A DNA stretch of 22,423 nucleotides from an uncultured Gemmatimonadota bacterium. GTDB lineage: Bacteria; Gemmatimonadota; Gemmatimonadetes; Gemmatimonadales; Gemmatimonadaceae. How positions within the stretch are numbered: position 1 is the first letter of the stretch; each line of letters begins with the position of its first letter. Below, piece after piece: positions 1-7,242 of the stretch. Location: positions 1-22,423 of the forward strand of contig CAMLEQ010000016.1 of NCBI GenBank assembly GCA_946479015.1, in the 5' to 3' direction. The position numbers and the translations under genes are program-made. The notes under the pieces were generated by a model. The model ran no database searches. It was not told the DNA's origin and saw only the letters and a list, made by a program, of their open reading frames with translations.

Positions 1-31
1 CGCCACCGGCGTGTGCCCCGCACCATGGTGC
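1..31. repeat. Right part of intergenic hairpin repeat, copy 1 (cut by window edge)
   Basis: Bases 1-21 are identical to 879-899, the loop and right arm of the perfect hairpin upstream of susC. The left arm would lie outside the window. It runs straight into a 12-bp palindrome, GCACCATGGTGC (20-31). Together with the stem at 32-63 and the heptamers at 73-100 it forms the first copy of a composite intergenic element. Confidence 0.7.
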
Positions 32-63
32 GAGGGGGGCGGCGCGCATGCGCCGCCCCCCTC
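32..63. terminator. GC-rich perfect hairpin, probable terminator of the outer-membrane barrel gene
   Basis: A perfect 14-bp stem (32-45 with 50-63) closes a GCAT loop. It lies about 48 bases past the stop codon of the minus-strand barrel gene ending at 111, so it would fold in that gene's transcript. There is no T-tract on the minus-strand exit side, so it is either a factor-assisted terminator or a 3'-end stabilising stem. Assignment as a terminator is inferred from position. Confidence 0.5.
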
Positions 64-72
64 GCTGCCTCT

Positions 73-100
73 CCCGATTCCCGATTCCCGAGTCCCGCGC
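73..100 (+). repeat. CCCGNNN heptamer array, copy 1
   Basis: Four exact 7-bp units in tandem: CCCGATT, CCCGATT, CCCGAGT, CCCGCGC. The same heptamer grammar, constant CCCG with a variable last three bases, recurs at 908-942 and on both sides of the hairpin at 21857-21892. The array follows a GC-rich hairpin, as at 908-942. Confidence 0.8.
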
Positions 101-110
101 CTCCCCCGCC

Positions 111-773
111 TCACAAGCCGAGCGCCGCGAACACCGTCCAGACGCGATTCTTCGGGCTCGCGCCGTCGACGTCCAGCGCGCTGGTGAACCCGTGGGAGTA
201 CGCGCCGCCGATCGTGAGCGCCTTCGTTCCCATGGGGATGTCCACCCCCGCCTCCAACCGGCCGGAGAATTCGAACGTCTTCTTCGCCAGCCCGCCGCCG
301 ATGGCGTCCCCCGCGTCGTCGCACGACAGGCTCGCCGACGCGCCGCCCGACGACGCCCCGAGCTCGCACTTCGCCTGGATCCCGAACGACGGGCCGAGCG
401 CGAAGAACGGACGGAGCTGGCCGGTGGTCGGGAACGCGTAGCGCACGAGAAGGGGGAGACGAACATAGTCGAGCCGGATCGTGGCGTCGGTTCCCGCGCC
501 ATCGACGTCGTTCGCCTTCGTCCCCTCCATGGAATACAGCAATTGCGGCCGGAGCGAGAGCCCCCCGCCGAGCGGCCAGTCGCCGTAGACGCCGCCGGAG
601 AAGCCGGTCCGGGTGTCGGCCCCGGAAACGTCCTCGCCGCCAAGCTTCGCGAAGTTGGCGCCGGCGATGATGCCGAACGTGGCGCGGCGCTGCGGTGCCT
701 GCATGACCTGCGCATCGGCGCTGGCCGCGACCAGTAGCGCGGCGGCGGCCAGGAGCAGCTGTCTCACGTGCAC
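111..773 (-). CDS. Outer-membrane beta-barrel protein (PorT/OMP_b-brl type)
   Basis: A 220-residue exported protein, probably a small outer-membrane barrel of unknown role. The start chosen is GTG at 773, because a GGAG stretch sits about six bases upstream and the protein then opens with a compact signal peptide (MHVRQLLLAAAALLVAASADAQ, cleavage after the ADA of ASADAQ). GTG at 767 is an alternative; the longer reading from 824 puts non-signal-like residues in front. The mature part alternates polar and hydrophobic residues in short Gly-rich strands, opening with a GIIAGANFAKLGG segment typical of the outer-membrane beta-barrel families that Bacteroidota and Gemmatimonadota carry in many copies. 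Two cysteines bracket a Ser/Ala/Gly-rich stretch, perhaps a disulfide-closed outer loop. It is transcribed away from susC, with repeat copies on both sides. Family call is by pattern; no substrate can be assigned. Confidence 0.8.
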   Translation of the reverse strand: MHVRQLLLAAAALLVAASADAQVMQAPQRRATFGIIAGANFAKLGGEDVSGADTRTGFSGGVYGDWPLGGGLSLRPQLLYSMEGTKANDVDGAGTDATIRLDYVRLPLLVRYAFPTTGQLRPFFALGPSFGIQAKCELGASSGGASASLSCDDAGDAIGGGLAKKTFEFSGRLEAGVDIPMGTKALTIGGAYSHGFTSALDVDGASPKNRVWTVFAALGL

Positions 774-822
774 GATGATCTCCAGGTGCGGGTGGTGAGT
801 GGTACGTCTCCAGGACGCCGAC

Positions 823-828
823 AATCTA
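823..828 (-). promoter_or_regulatory. Candidate -10 element (TAGATT) of the barrel gene
   Basis: On the minus strand TAGATTG occurs 49 bases before the GTG at 773. The same heptamer occurs upstream of hemQ (20993-20999). No convincing -35 is seen at 16-18 bases; the best is GCGGCA at 851-846. The call rests on the shared motif and position only. Confidence 0.3.
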
Positions 829-868
829 CTTCACCTCCCCGTCACTGCCGCACGAGGCGAGGGGTGGT

Positions 869-899
869 GCGGGGCACACGCCACCGGCGTGTGCCCCGC
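869..899. repeat. Perfect intergenic hairpin, copy 2
   Basis: Arms 869-882 and 886-899 are perfect 14-bp inverted repeats around a 3-base ACC loop. Bases 879-899 recur at 1-21. It lies in the divergent region, so it is not an obvious terminator for either neighbour; a dispersed palindromic element is the more natural reading. Confidence 0.8.
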
Positions 900-907
900 G
901 ATCATTT

Positions 908-942
908 CCCGAGTCCCGAGTCCCGATTCCCGATTCCCGAGT
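908..942 (+). repeat. CCCGNNN heptamer array, copy 2
   Basis: Five tandem 7-bp units: CCCGAGT, CCCGAGT, CCCGATT, CCCGATT, CCCGAGT. It begins nine bases after the hairpin at 869-899 and has the same order and orientation as the hairpin-array pair at 1-100. Confidence 0.85.
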
Positions 943-996
943 CCCCCGCCACCCGCGCCCCACCCCCGCGCCTCTGTAAACCGCCCGTGAAGGAAC

Positions 997-1018
997 CGCG
1001 AATCTTCCTCGATTCGCG
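997..1018. promoter_or_regulatory. Small inverted repeat in the susC leader
   Basis: CGCGAATC (997-1004) and GATTCGCG (1011-1018) are perfect 8-bp arms around a 6-base loop, about 155 bases before the susC start. It could be an operator or a leader stem; nothing in the sequence decides between them. Confidence 0.35.
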
Positions 1019-1173
1019 TCCCAATCCGTCATCCTGCCCGCATCATTCTCACCGGACGGATCCGGCATGCGAGCACGCCGGTAGTCCGCTCGCACGCGTC
1101 GGCGTCGGCATCGACGCCCCCGTCTCGGCGTGCGACGTACTCATTCACCAGTGTGGCGTGTTTAGGAGGAAGG

Positions 1174-4100
1174 ATGGAACTTCGATTCCGTCAGTTGCTC
1201 GCCGCCGCCACGTTCGCGCTCTGGCCTGCCGTCGCGGTCGCCCAGCAAGGGGCCACGATCACCGGCCACGTGTCGAACGAAGCGGGATCCCCCCTGTCGA
1301 ATGCCAGTGTCTTCCTGCAGGGGACGAACCTCGGCACCATGACCAAGGAAGACGGTGCGTTCACCATCAGCGTTCCGGCGGCTCGCGTCACCGGGCAGTC
1401 GGCCACGCTGAGCGTCCGGCTGATCGGCTACAAGGAGGCGTCGGCGCAGATCGTCCTGAATGCCGGACAGATCACGCACGACTTCACCCTCGTGTCGAAC
1501 CCGGTGCAGCTCAACGCCGTGGTCACGACGGCGCTCGACATTCAGAAGAAGAAGAGCCAGCTCGGCACCGCGCAGCAGCAGATCGGGAACGAGGAGCTGA
1601 ACGCCGCCCCCGCCCAGAACATCATCGACCAGATGTCGGGCAAGGTCTCCGGCGTGGAGTTCACCGGCTCGGGCACGCAGGGCGGCTCGAGCAACATGGT
1701 GATCCGCGGCCAGAACTCGATCACCGGGAACAACCAGCCGCTCTTCATCATCGATGGCACCCCCGTGTCCAACCGTGGCAACGGCGGACACCCGGGCGGC
1801 GGCACGATGCTCGACGGCGGCTGGGACTTCGGGACCGCGATCAGCGACCTGAATCCCGATGACATCGCCTCGGTCACCGTCCTGAAGGGCCCCAACGCCG
1901 CGGCGCTCTACGGGTCGCGCGCCTCGAACGGCGTGGTGGTGATCACCACCAAGCGTGGCCGCAACACGGACGGCAAGATCAGCACGCGCCTGAACACCAG
2001 CTACACCTGGGACAAGGTGGGCATCCTCCCCGACTACCAGAACCAGTACGGGCAGGGGTCCGCCGGCCAGTTCAGCTACGTCGACGGCAACGGCGGCGGC
2101 ATCCAGGACTACAACGACCAGAGCTTCGGCCCCAAGCTCGACGGCCGCCTGATCGACCAGTTCACGGGCCCGCAGCAGCCGTGGGTGGCGCACCCGGACA
2201 ACGTGTCGAGCTTCTTCAACACCGGGCACACCTTCGACGCCAACTTCTCCGTGGCCGGAGGCACCGACAAGGCCGACGCCCGCCTCTCCCTCGGCACGCA
2301 GAACGTGCAGGGGATCATCCCGAACAACTTCTTCCAGAAGTTCAACGGGGCGCTCGCCGGCGGCCTGAAGGTGAACGACCGCCTCTCGGCGAACGCCAGC
2401 CTCCAGTACGTCCGCAACAACGCGCTGAACCGCCCGGGTACCGGCTACAACTCCGGCATCCTCGAGCAGTTCATCTGGTTCGGCCGCCAGGTCGACATGC
2501 AGGCGCTCAAGGACCACTGGATGGACTACGACCAGTTCGGGCGGCACTACAACTGGAACACCTCGTACCACAGCAACCCGTACTGGCTCCAGTACGCCAA
2601 CCGCCTGCGCGATGACCGCGACCGGTTCATCGGCAACGTGTCGGCGACGTACAAGATCACGGACTGGATGAACGCCACGCTGCGCAGCGGGTCGGACATC
2701 TACTCCTTCGGCGCCAAGCAGAACATCGCGCCGGACAACGTGAGCTGGGCCGGCGCCGGTTCGGTCAATCTGAACTACCAGGGCGGCTACACCGTGCTGG
2801 ACCAGTCCAGCAACGAGAACAACACCGAGCTCCTGGTCACCGCCGACAAGCTCGTGTCGCCGCGGCTGGAGATCAGCGGCGCGGCGGGCGCCAACAAGCG
2901 CTACGCGCACTTCGCCGCGACGACCCAGACCACCCCGGGGCTCACGGTGGCCGGGATCTACAACGCCTCCAACGCCGCCATCATCCCCACGGACAGCAGT
3001 TACGACGAGCGCCGCCAGGTGAACAGCGTGTACGGCTCGCTCTCGTTCACGTGGGACGGCTGGTGGACGGTGGAAGGGACGGCGCGCAACGACTGGTCGT
3101 CCACGCTCCCCGAGAGCAACCACTCGTACTTCTACCCGTCGATCAACACCTCGGTGGTGCTGACCGACGCGATCCCGTCGCTGAAGTCGAACGTCCTGAC
3201 GTACGCGAAGGTGCGCGGCTCCGTCGCCAAGGTGGGCAGCGACGCCACCCCCTATCAGCTCGCGACCACGTTCCACGGGCTGTCGGACAAGTTCGGCAAG
3301 CTGCCGCTGTTCACGGAAGTGAACACGATCGCCAACTCGAACCTCAAGCCCGAGATCACCAAGTCCAACGAGGTGGGGCTCGAGCTCGGCCTGTTCGGCG
3401 ACCGCGCGAACATCGATCTGAGCTACTACGACAAGGCGACCTCGGACCAGATCATCAACGTCCGCGTCTCGTCCACCTCGGGCTACGACTTCCGCGCCAT
3501 CAACGCCGGGAAGATCTCCAACAAGGGCTTCGAGGCGCTGGTGAACGTGACCCCCGTCCGCACGTCGAACTTCGAGTGGAACACCACCTTCAGCTACTCG
3601 CACAACCGCAGCAAGGTGGTGGAGCTGTACCCGGGGATCACCAACATCCGCCTCGGCGGCACCTGGTACGCGGAGACCGATGCGCGCGTGGGCGAGCCGT
3701 ACGGCGCGATCTACGGCTACAAGTACCTGCGCGATGACAACGGCAATCTCATCCTGAGCGATGGACTCCCGCAGGCCGGGGACTTCACCAACATCGGGAA
3801 CATCCAGCCCGACTGGGTGGGCGGCTGGAACAACCAGCTCAAGTACAAGAACTACTCGCTGAGCTTCCTCTTCGACATCCACAAGGGGGGAGACATCTTC
3901 AGCGTGACCAACATGTGGGGCAACTACACCGGGATCTTCCAGAACACGCTGCGCGGCCGCGAGGTCGACTGGAACAACCCCGGGATCGTGGTGAAGGGGG
4001 TCAACGAGGACGGGAGCCCGAACACGACGGCCGTGACGGCGGAGGACTACTTCCAGTCGCTGTTCCCGATCCACGAGGCGTTCACGTACGACGACAGCTG

Positions 4101-4332
4101 GATCAAGCTCCGCGAGGTGCGTTTCGGCATCGACCTGCCGGCGTCGCTCACGAGCAAGATGCACGCGTCGGCGGTCAGCCTCGCGTTCGTCGGCCGGAAT
4201 CTCTGGACGCACACGAAGGTGCCGAACATCGACCCCGAGTTCTCGTACACGTCGGGCAACTTCCAGGGGATGGAGTTCGCCGCGCTGCCGGCGCCGAAGA
4301 GCTTCGGCGTGAACCTGCAGATCACGCCCTGA
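1174..4332 (+). CDS. SusC/RagA-family TonB-linked outer-membrane transporter
   Basis: This 1052-residue protein should be the barrel half of a SusC/SusD uptake complex, importing an oligomeric nutrient with TonB energy. ATG 1174 is chosen over an in-frame GTG at 1153 because AGGAGG lies at 1164-1169 and the signal peptide (about residues 1-24, ending AVAQQ) then begins at once. Order of domains: carboxypeptidase-D-regulatory-like sandwich (about 28-108, opening ATITGHV), plug (about 130-262) and barrel to the C-terminus. The plug holds LFIIDGTPV (190-198) and the family signature running VTVLKGPNAAALYGSRASNG to VVVITTKRG (234-262). Length and layout are normal for the family. susD follows after 28 bases. 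No glycanase, peptidase or sensor of a utilisation locus lies nearby, so the substrate cannot be named. Confidence 0.95.
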   Translation: MELRFRQLLAAATFALWPAVAVAQQGATITGHVSNEAGSPLSNASVFLQGTNLGTMTKEDGAFTISVPAARVTGQSATLSVRLIGYKEASAQIVLNAGQITHDFTLVSNPVQLNAVVTTALDIQKKKSQLGTAQQQIGNEELNAAPAQNIIDQMSGKVSGVEFTGSGTQGGSSNMVIRGQNSITGNNQPLFIIDGTPVSNRGNGGHPGGGTMLDGGWDFGTAISDLNPDDIASVTVLKGPNAAALYGSRASNGVVVITTKRGRNTDGKISTRLNTSYTWDKVGILPDYQNQYGQGSAGQFSYVDGNGGGIQDYNDQSFGPKLDGRLIDQFTGPQQPWVAHPDNVSSFFNTGHTFDANFSVAGGTDKADARLSLGTQNVQGIIPNNFFQKFNGALAGGLKVNDRLSANASLQYVRNNALNRPGTGYNSGILEQFIWFGRQVDMQALKDHWMDYDQFGRHYNWNTSYHSNPYWLQYANRLRDDRDRFIGNVSATYKITDWMNATLRSGSDIYSFGAKQNIAPDNVSWAGAGSVNLNYQGGYTVLDQSSNENNTELLVTADKLVSPRLEISGAAGANKRYAHFAATTQTTPGLTVAGIYNASNAAIIPTDSSYDERRQVNSVYGSLSFTWDGWWTVEGTARNDWSSTLPESNHSYFYPSINTSVVLTDAIPSLKSNVLTYAKVRGSVAKVGSDATPYQLATTFHGLSDKFGKLPLFTEVNTIANSNLKPEITKSNEVGLELGLFGDRANIDLSYYDKATSDQIINVRVSSTSGYDFRAINAGKISNKGFEALVNVTPVRTSNFEWNTTFSYSHNRSKVVELYPGITNIRLGGTWYAETDARVGEPYGAIYGYKYLRDDNGNLILSDGLPQAGDFTNIGNIQPDWVGGWNNQLKYKNYSLSFLFDIHKGGDIFSVTNMWGNYTGIFQNTLRGREVDWNNPGIVVKGVNEDGSPNTTAVTAEDYFQSLFPIHEAFTYDDSWIKLREVRFGIDLPASLTSKMHASAVSLAFVGRNLWTHTKVPNIDPEFSYTSGNFQGMEFAALPAPKSFGVNLQITP

Positions 4333-4360
4333 CGCCACTCCGAGACCTAGAGACGACACG

Positions 4361-5917
4361 ATGACGATCAATCGAATCGGAACGGCTGCCGTCGGGTTGG
4401 CGCTCCTCACCGGAATGGTGGCGTGCGGCGATCTGACCAGCCTGAACCAGGATCCGAACAACCCGTTGGATGCGCCCGCGGCGGCGGTGTTCACGAACGG
4501 CACGCGGCAGGCCGTCGGGCGCTTCATGGGGAACACGTACGACCTGCGCGGCACGGAGTTCGTGGCGCAGCACCTCGCCGAGGCGCAGTACCCCGACGAG
4601 GACCGCTACTACCGCCTCCAGGGCCCGCAGACCACGACCACCTTCGACAACTCGTACAGCTACGATCTCGAGGACCTGAAGAAGGTGGTGGACTACGGCC
4701 TGGCGCACGACGCCCCGAGCGTCTACGGGCCGGCGCTGGTGATGCGCACGTGGACGTACAGCTACATCACGGACACGTGGGGCGATGTCCCGTACTCGAC
4801 CGCGCTCAAGGGCGACTCGGCCGATGCGCTGCTCTCGCCGACGTACGACAAGCAGCAGGACATCTACAACGATTTCTTCGCCACCCTCTCGATGGTGGAC
4901 TCGGCGCTCCAGCACGACTCGAAGCCCGATACCACCATCGCCAGCGGGGATCCGATCTACGGCGGTGACATGACGCAGTGGCGGAAGTTCGCCAACTCGC
5001 TGCACGCGCGGCTGGCGCTGCGTGTCATCAACGTGAACCCGGGGCTGGCGGCCGCGGAGCTGGCGAAGGCGATTCCCTCGCCCGGCGCGATCATCACGGA
5101 CAACGCCGACAACGCGAAGCTCACGTGGCCCGGCGACGGGAAGTTCGACAACCCGTGGGCGGACAACTTCGACACCCGCGACGACCATCGCATGTCGAAG
5201 ACCCTCATGGACATCCTGAAGGCCAGCAATGACCCGCGCATGCCGATCTACGCCCAGCCGGCGGACACCGATCTGGTGTACTCGGATCGGTGGGGCGGCA
5301 TGCCGAACGGCCTGAAGAACTCCACGGCCGCGACGTGGATCAAGACGGCGTCGAAGCCGGGCGAGATCTTCTACGCGGACCACGGCGGCTACTCGCTCCC
5401 GTCGTTCCTGTTCACCGCGGCCGAGGGGAACTTCATCCTCGCCGAGGTGGCCGAGCGCGGGCTGGCCGGCCTCAGCGCCGGGCAGGCGGCCGGATACTAC
5501 AACGCCGGCATCCGCGCCTCGATGGAGCAGTGGGGCGTGGCGTCGTCGGACATCGACGATTACCTGGCGCAGCCCGGCGTCGCCTACCAGGGCGGCTCGG
5601 CGGGGCTGAAGCAGATCGCCGTCCAGAAGTGGCTCGCCCTCTTCACCGACGGCGGCCAGGCCTGGTTCGAGTGGCGCCGCACCTGCCAGCCGTCCACGAT
5701 CGTGGCTGGCCCGGATGCGATGGTGAACTTCGTGCCGCGCCGCTTCGAGTACTCGCTCACGGAGTACACCGTGAACAGCGAGAACCTGGATGCGGCCATC
5801 ACCGACATGGGCGGCACCGACGATTTCGCCGCCACGATGTGGTGGGACAAGAATCAGGCCGCCGCGCCGACCTACGAGAACTCGACAGTCTGCGCCGGTA
5901 CGCCGTCGGCGCCGTGA
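4361..5917 (+). CDS. SusD/RagB-family surface lipoprotein
   Basis: This 518-residue lipoprotein should be the lid and substrate-binding partner of the SusC protein just upstream. It has a lipoprotein signal with the acceptor cysteine at residue 22 (TGMVAC), then the LNQDPNNP segment (28-35) typical of mature SusD N-termini. The body is rich in Tyr/Trp and helical tetratricopeptide-like stretches, such as the segment with TWTYSYITDTWGDVPYS. It resembles the SusD_2 subgroup more than classic SusD; that is a pattern judgement. The start lies 28 bases after susC, with only weak purine matches before ATG, so translation may depend on the upstream gene. The pair forms one transcription unit closed by the terminator at 5947-5978. 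Confidence 0.93.
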   Translation: MTINRIGTAAVGLALLTGMVACGDLTSLNQDPNNPLDAPAAAVFTNGTRQAVGRFMGNTYDLRGTEFVAQHLAEAQYPDEDRYYRLQGPQTTTTFDNSYSYDLEDLKKVVDYGLAHDAPSVYGPALVMRTWTYSYITDTWGDVPYSTALKGDSADALLSPTYDKQQDIYNDFFATLSMVDSALQHDSKPDTTIASGDPIYGGDMTQWRKFANSLHARLALRVINVNPGLAAAELAKAIPSPGAIITDNADNAKLTWPGDGKFDNPWADNFDTRDDHRMSKTLMDILKASNDPRMPIYAQPADTDLVYSDRWGGMPNGLKNSTAATWIKTASKPGEIFYADHGGYSLPSFLFTAAEGNFILAEVAERGLAGLSAGQAAGYYNAGIRASMEQWGVASSDIDDYLAQPGVAYQGGSAGLKQIAVQKWLALFTDGGQAWFEWRRTCQPSTIVAGPDAMVNFVPRRFEYSLTEYTVNSENLDAAITDMGGTDDFAATMWWDKNQAAAPTYENSTVCAGTPSAP

Positions 5918-5946
5918 GGCACCGCTGACCGCAGCACCCGTACGCG

Positions 5947-5978
5947 AAACGCCCCCCGGATTCTCCGGGGGGCGTTTT
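5947..5978. terminator. Intrinsic terminator after susD, probably bidirectional
   Basis: A perfect 14-bp stem (5947-5960 with 5964-5977) around a TTC loop, with T residues at 5975-5978 on the plus-strand exit side. It sits between convergent genes, susD ending at 5917 and the lipoprotein gene ending at 6010, and on the minus strand it exits into TTT, so it can serve both. Confidence 0.9.
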
Positions 5979-6009
5979 CGTTCGGCGCGCACGATCGCCG
6001 TGCGTGACG

Positions 6010-6468
6010 TCAGTCGTTCTCCCGTCGCAGGAAGATCAGGATCAGCCCGTACGGGTCGTTGAGGTACTGCGCCCGCGGCGCCACCCCCATGGGGTAGACC
6101 TCGATGTGCTCGATGTCCTGCGGGTCCATCCCGTCCAGGATGCACGTGTTCACGGCGTGCTGTCCGTCCACGTACACGCTCGGATTCGACGGCGTGCTCA
6201 CCGTGGAGCGTCCGCGGATGATCACCTCGGGGCACTCGGGCGTGTAGGTGACCTGCATGCCGGGCACGTGACGCTTGAGGATGTCCAGGAGCGGCTGATT
6301 CTCCCTCTGCAGCTCATCCCCGGTGATCACGATGCTCTGGGTGCCGTGGCCGCGGTTCTCCTCGGCGAGGCTCTGCTCGTGAACGGCTCCCGGACTGGCG
6401 AGCCCGCACGCCATCAACGCGGCCAGCGTCCCGGCCGCGCCGATCCGACCCACGGTCTCCCGGCGCAT
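6010..6468 (-). CDS. Lipoprotein resembling an isolated TonB-receptor plug domain
   Basis: A 152-residue predicted lipoprotein: signal with lipobox LMAC and acceptor Cys21, then a single domain that reads like a TonB-dependent-receptor plug. Plug-like features are IVITGDEL near the start, LLDILKRHVPGMQV, VIIRGRSTV, SVYVDGQ and IEHIEVYPMG, matching the order seen in complete receptors. There is no barrel: the gene stops normally about 20 residues later, and no barrel remnant follows before susD's terminator. ATG 6468 has AGGAGG at 6473-6478. It lies 47 bases after the response-regulator stop on the same strand and may be in that operon. It could be a periplasmic or surface-anchored adaptor, or a decayed receptor remnant kept as a short gene. 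Function unknown. Confidence 0.75.
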   Translation of the reverse strand: MRRETVGRIGAAGTLAALMACGLASPGAVHEQSLAEENRGHGTQSIVITGDELQRENQPLLDILKRHVPGMQVTYTPECPEVIIRGRSTVSTPSNPSVYVDGQHAVNTCILDGMDPQDIEHIEVYPMGVAPRAQYLNDPYGLILIFLRREND

Positions 6469-6515
6469 GGTGCCTCCTGGCTAGAGAGTCACGCCGCGGC
6501 CCCGGCGGCCGCCGC

Positions 6516-7232
6516 CTACATCTGCAGCCGGTATCCCATCTTTCGCACGGTGAGGATGTGCCGCGGCGCCGTCGGATCATCCTCGAGCTTGTCCCGCAGG
6601 TTCGCGATGTGCGCGTCCACGGTGCGGCTCACCACGCTCGCCTCGTAGCCCCACACCTCGCTCAGCAGCTCCTGCCGCGGCGCCGCCGCGCCTCGCCGGC
6701 GCAGCAACGCGAGCAGCAGGTCGAACTCCATGGGTGCCAGCGCCACGGGCTTCCCCCGGCGCCGCACCTCGCGTGATGCCGGCTCCACCTCGATGGTGCA
6801 GAACCGGTACTTCGGCGGGTCCGCCTCCCGCACCGCCAGCGCCCCGCCCTGTGCCACGTAGCTCCCGCTCGTCCGGCGTAGCAAGGCATCCACGCGGGCG
6901 AGGAGCTCCAGCACGCCGAACGGCTTCGTCATGTAATCGTCGGCGCCGATGCGCAATCCCTGCACTTTGTCCGCCTCCGCCGCCCGCGCCGTCAGGATCA
7001 GCACCGGCGTCAGGTTTCCCTCATCGCGCAGCTCCCGCAAGACGCGAAACCCCGACAGCCCGGGAAGCATGAGGTCGAGAATGATGAGTCCGACGGGCGG
7101 GGACGTCCGCGCGCGTGACAGCGCCTGTTCGCCGTTGGGCGCGATCTCGATCTCGTACCCCCCGGTCTCGAGCGCCGTCGCCAGGCCGAACGCCAGATCC
7201 TCGTTGTCCTCGACCACCAGTATGCTCGTCAT
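6516..7232 (-). CDS. OmpR/PhoB-family response regulator
   Basis: A 238-residue two-component regulator. The receiver domain (about 1-120) has the acidic pair E8/D9, phospho-acceptor D53 in LIILDLMLPG, T81 in LTARA and K103 in MTKPF. The C-terminal winged helix (about 145-236) has the FDLLLALLRRRG, SRTVDAHIANLRDKL and TVRKMGYRL segments of the Trans_reg_C family. Length is typical. The start ATG at 7232 is ten bases from the stop of the kinase gene (7243) and on the same strand, so the kinase is the expected phosphodonor. Both are transcribed towards the plug-like lipoprotein gene, a plausible target or operon member. Target genes cannot be told from sequence. Confidence 0.95.
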   Translation of the reverse strand: MTSILVVEDNEDLAFGLATALETGGYEIEIAPNGEQALSRARTSPPVGLIILDLMLPGLSGFRVLRELRDEGNLTPVLILTARAAEADKVQGLRIGADDYMTKPFGVLELLARVDALLRRTSGSYVAQGGALAVREADPPKYRFCTIEVEPASREVRRRGKPVALAPMEFDLLLALLRRRGAAAPRQELLSEVWGYEASVVSRTVDAHIANLRDKLEDDPTAPRHILTVRKMGYRLQM

Positions 7233-7242
7233 GCGTCACCAG

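Larger units (their letters stand above)
774..1173. other. Non-coding region between divergent barrel gene and susC
   Basis: About 400 bases between divergently transcribed genes with no credible gene. It holds the barrel-gene promoter candidate (about 823-828), a perfect 14-bp-arm hairpin (869-899), a heptamer array (908-942), a second smaller hairpin (997-1018) and the susC leader with its ribosome-binding site AGGAGG (1164-1169). No clear susC promoter can be named. The 10-mer ACTCATTCAC at 1139-1148 also occurs before the propeller gene (9746-9755). Confidence 0.6.

Noticed and set aside
73..942. Heptamer arrays as CRISPR or coding microsatellite
   Set aside because: Units are 7 bp without spacers, and no gene spans them except the last residues of the MscS protein at the far end of the window.
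1162..4554. An 1130-codon open reading frame on the minus strand opposite susC
   Set aside because: Same cause: low-complexity Arg/Val/Asp-rich translation opposite a clear SusC protein.
4322..6235. A 637-codon minus-strand open frame opposite susD and across its terminator
   Set aside because: It runs through a strong intrinsic terminator and overlaps two supported genes; the translation has no recognisable domain.
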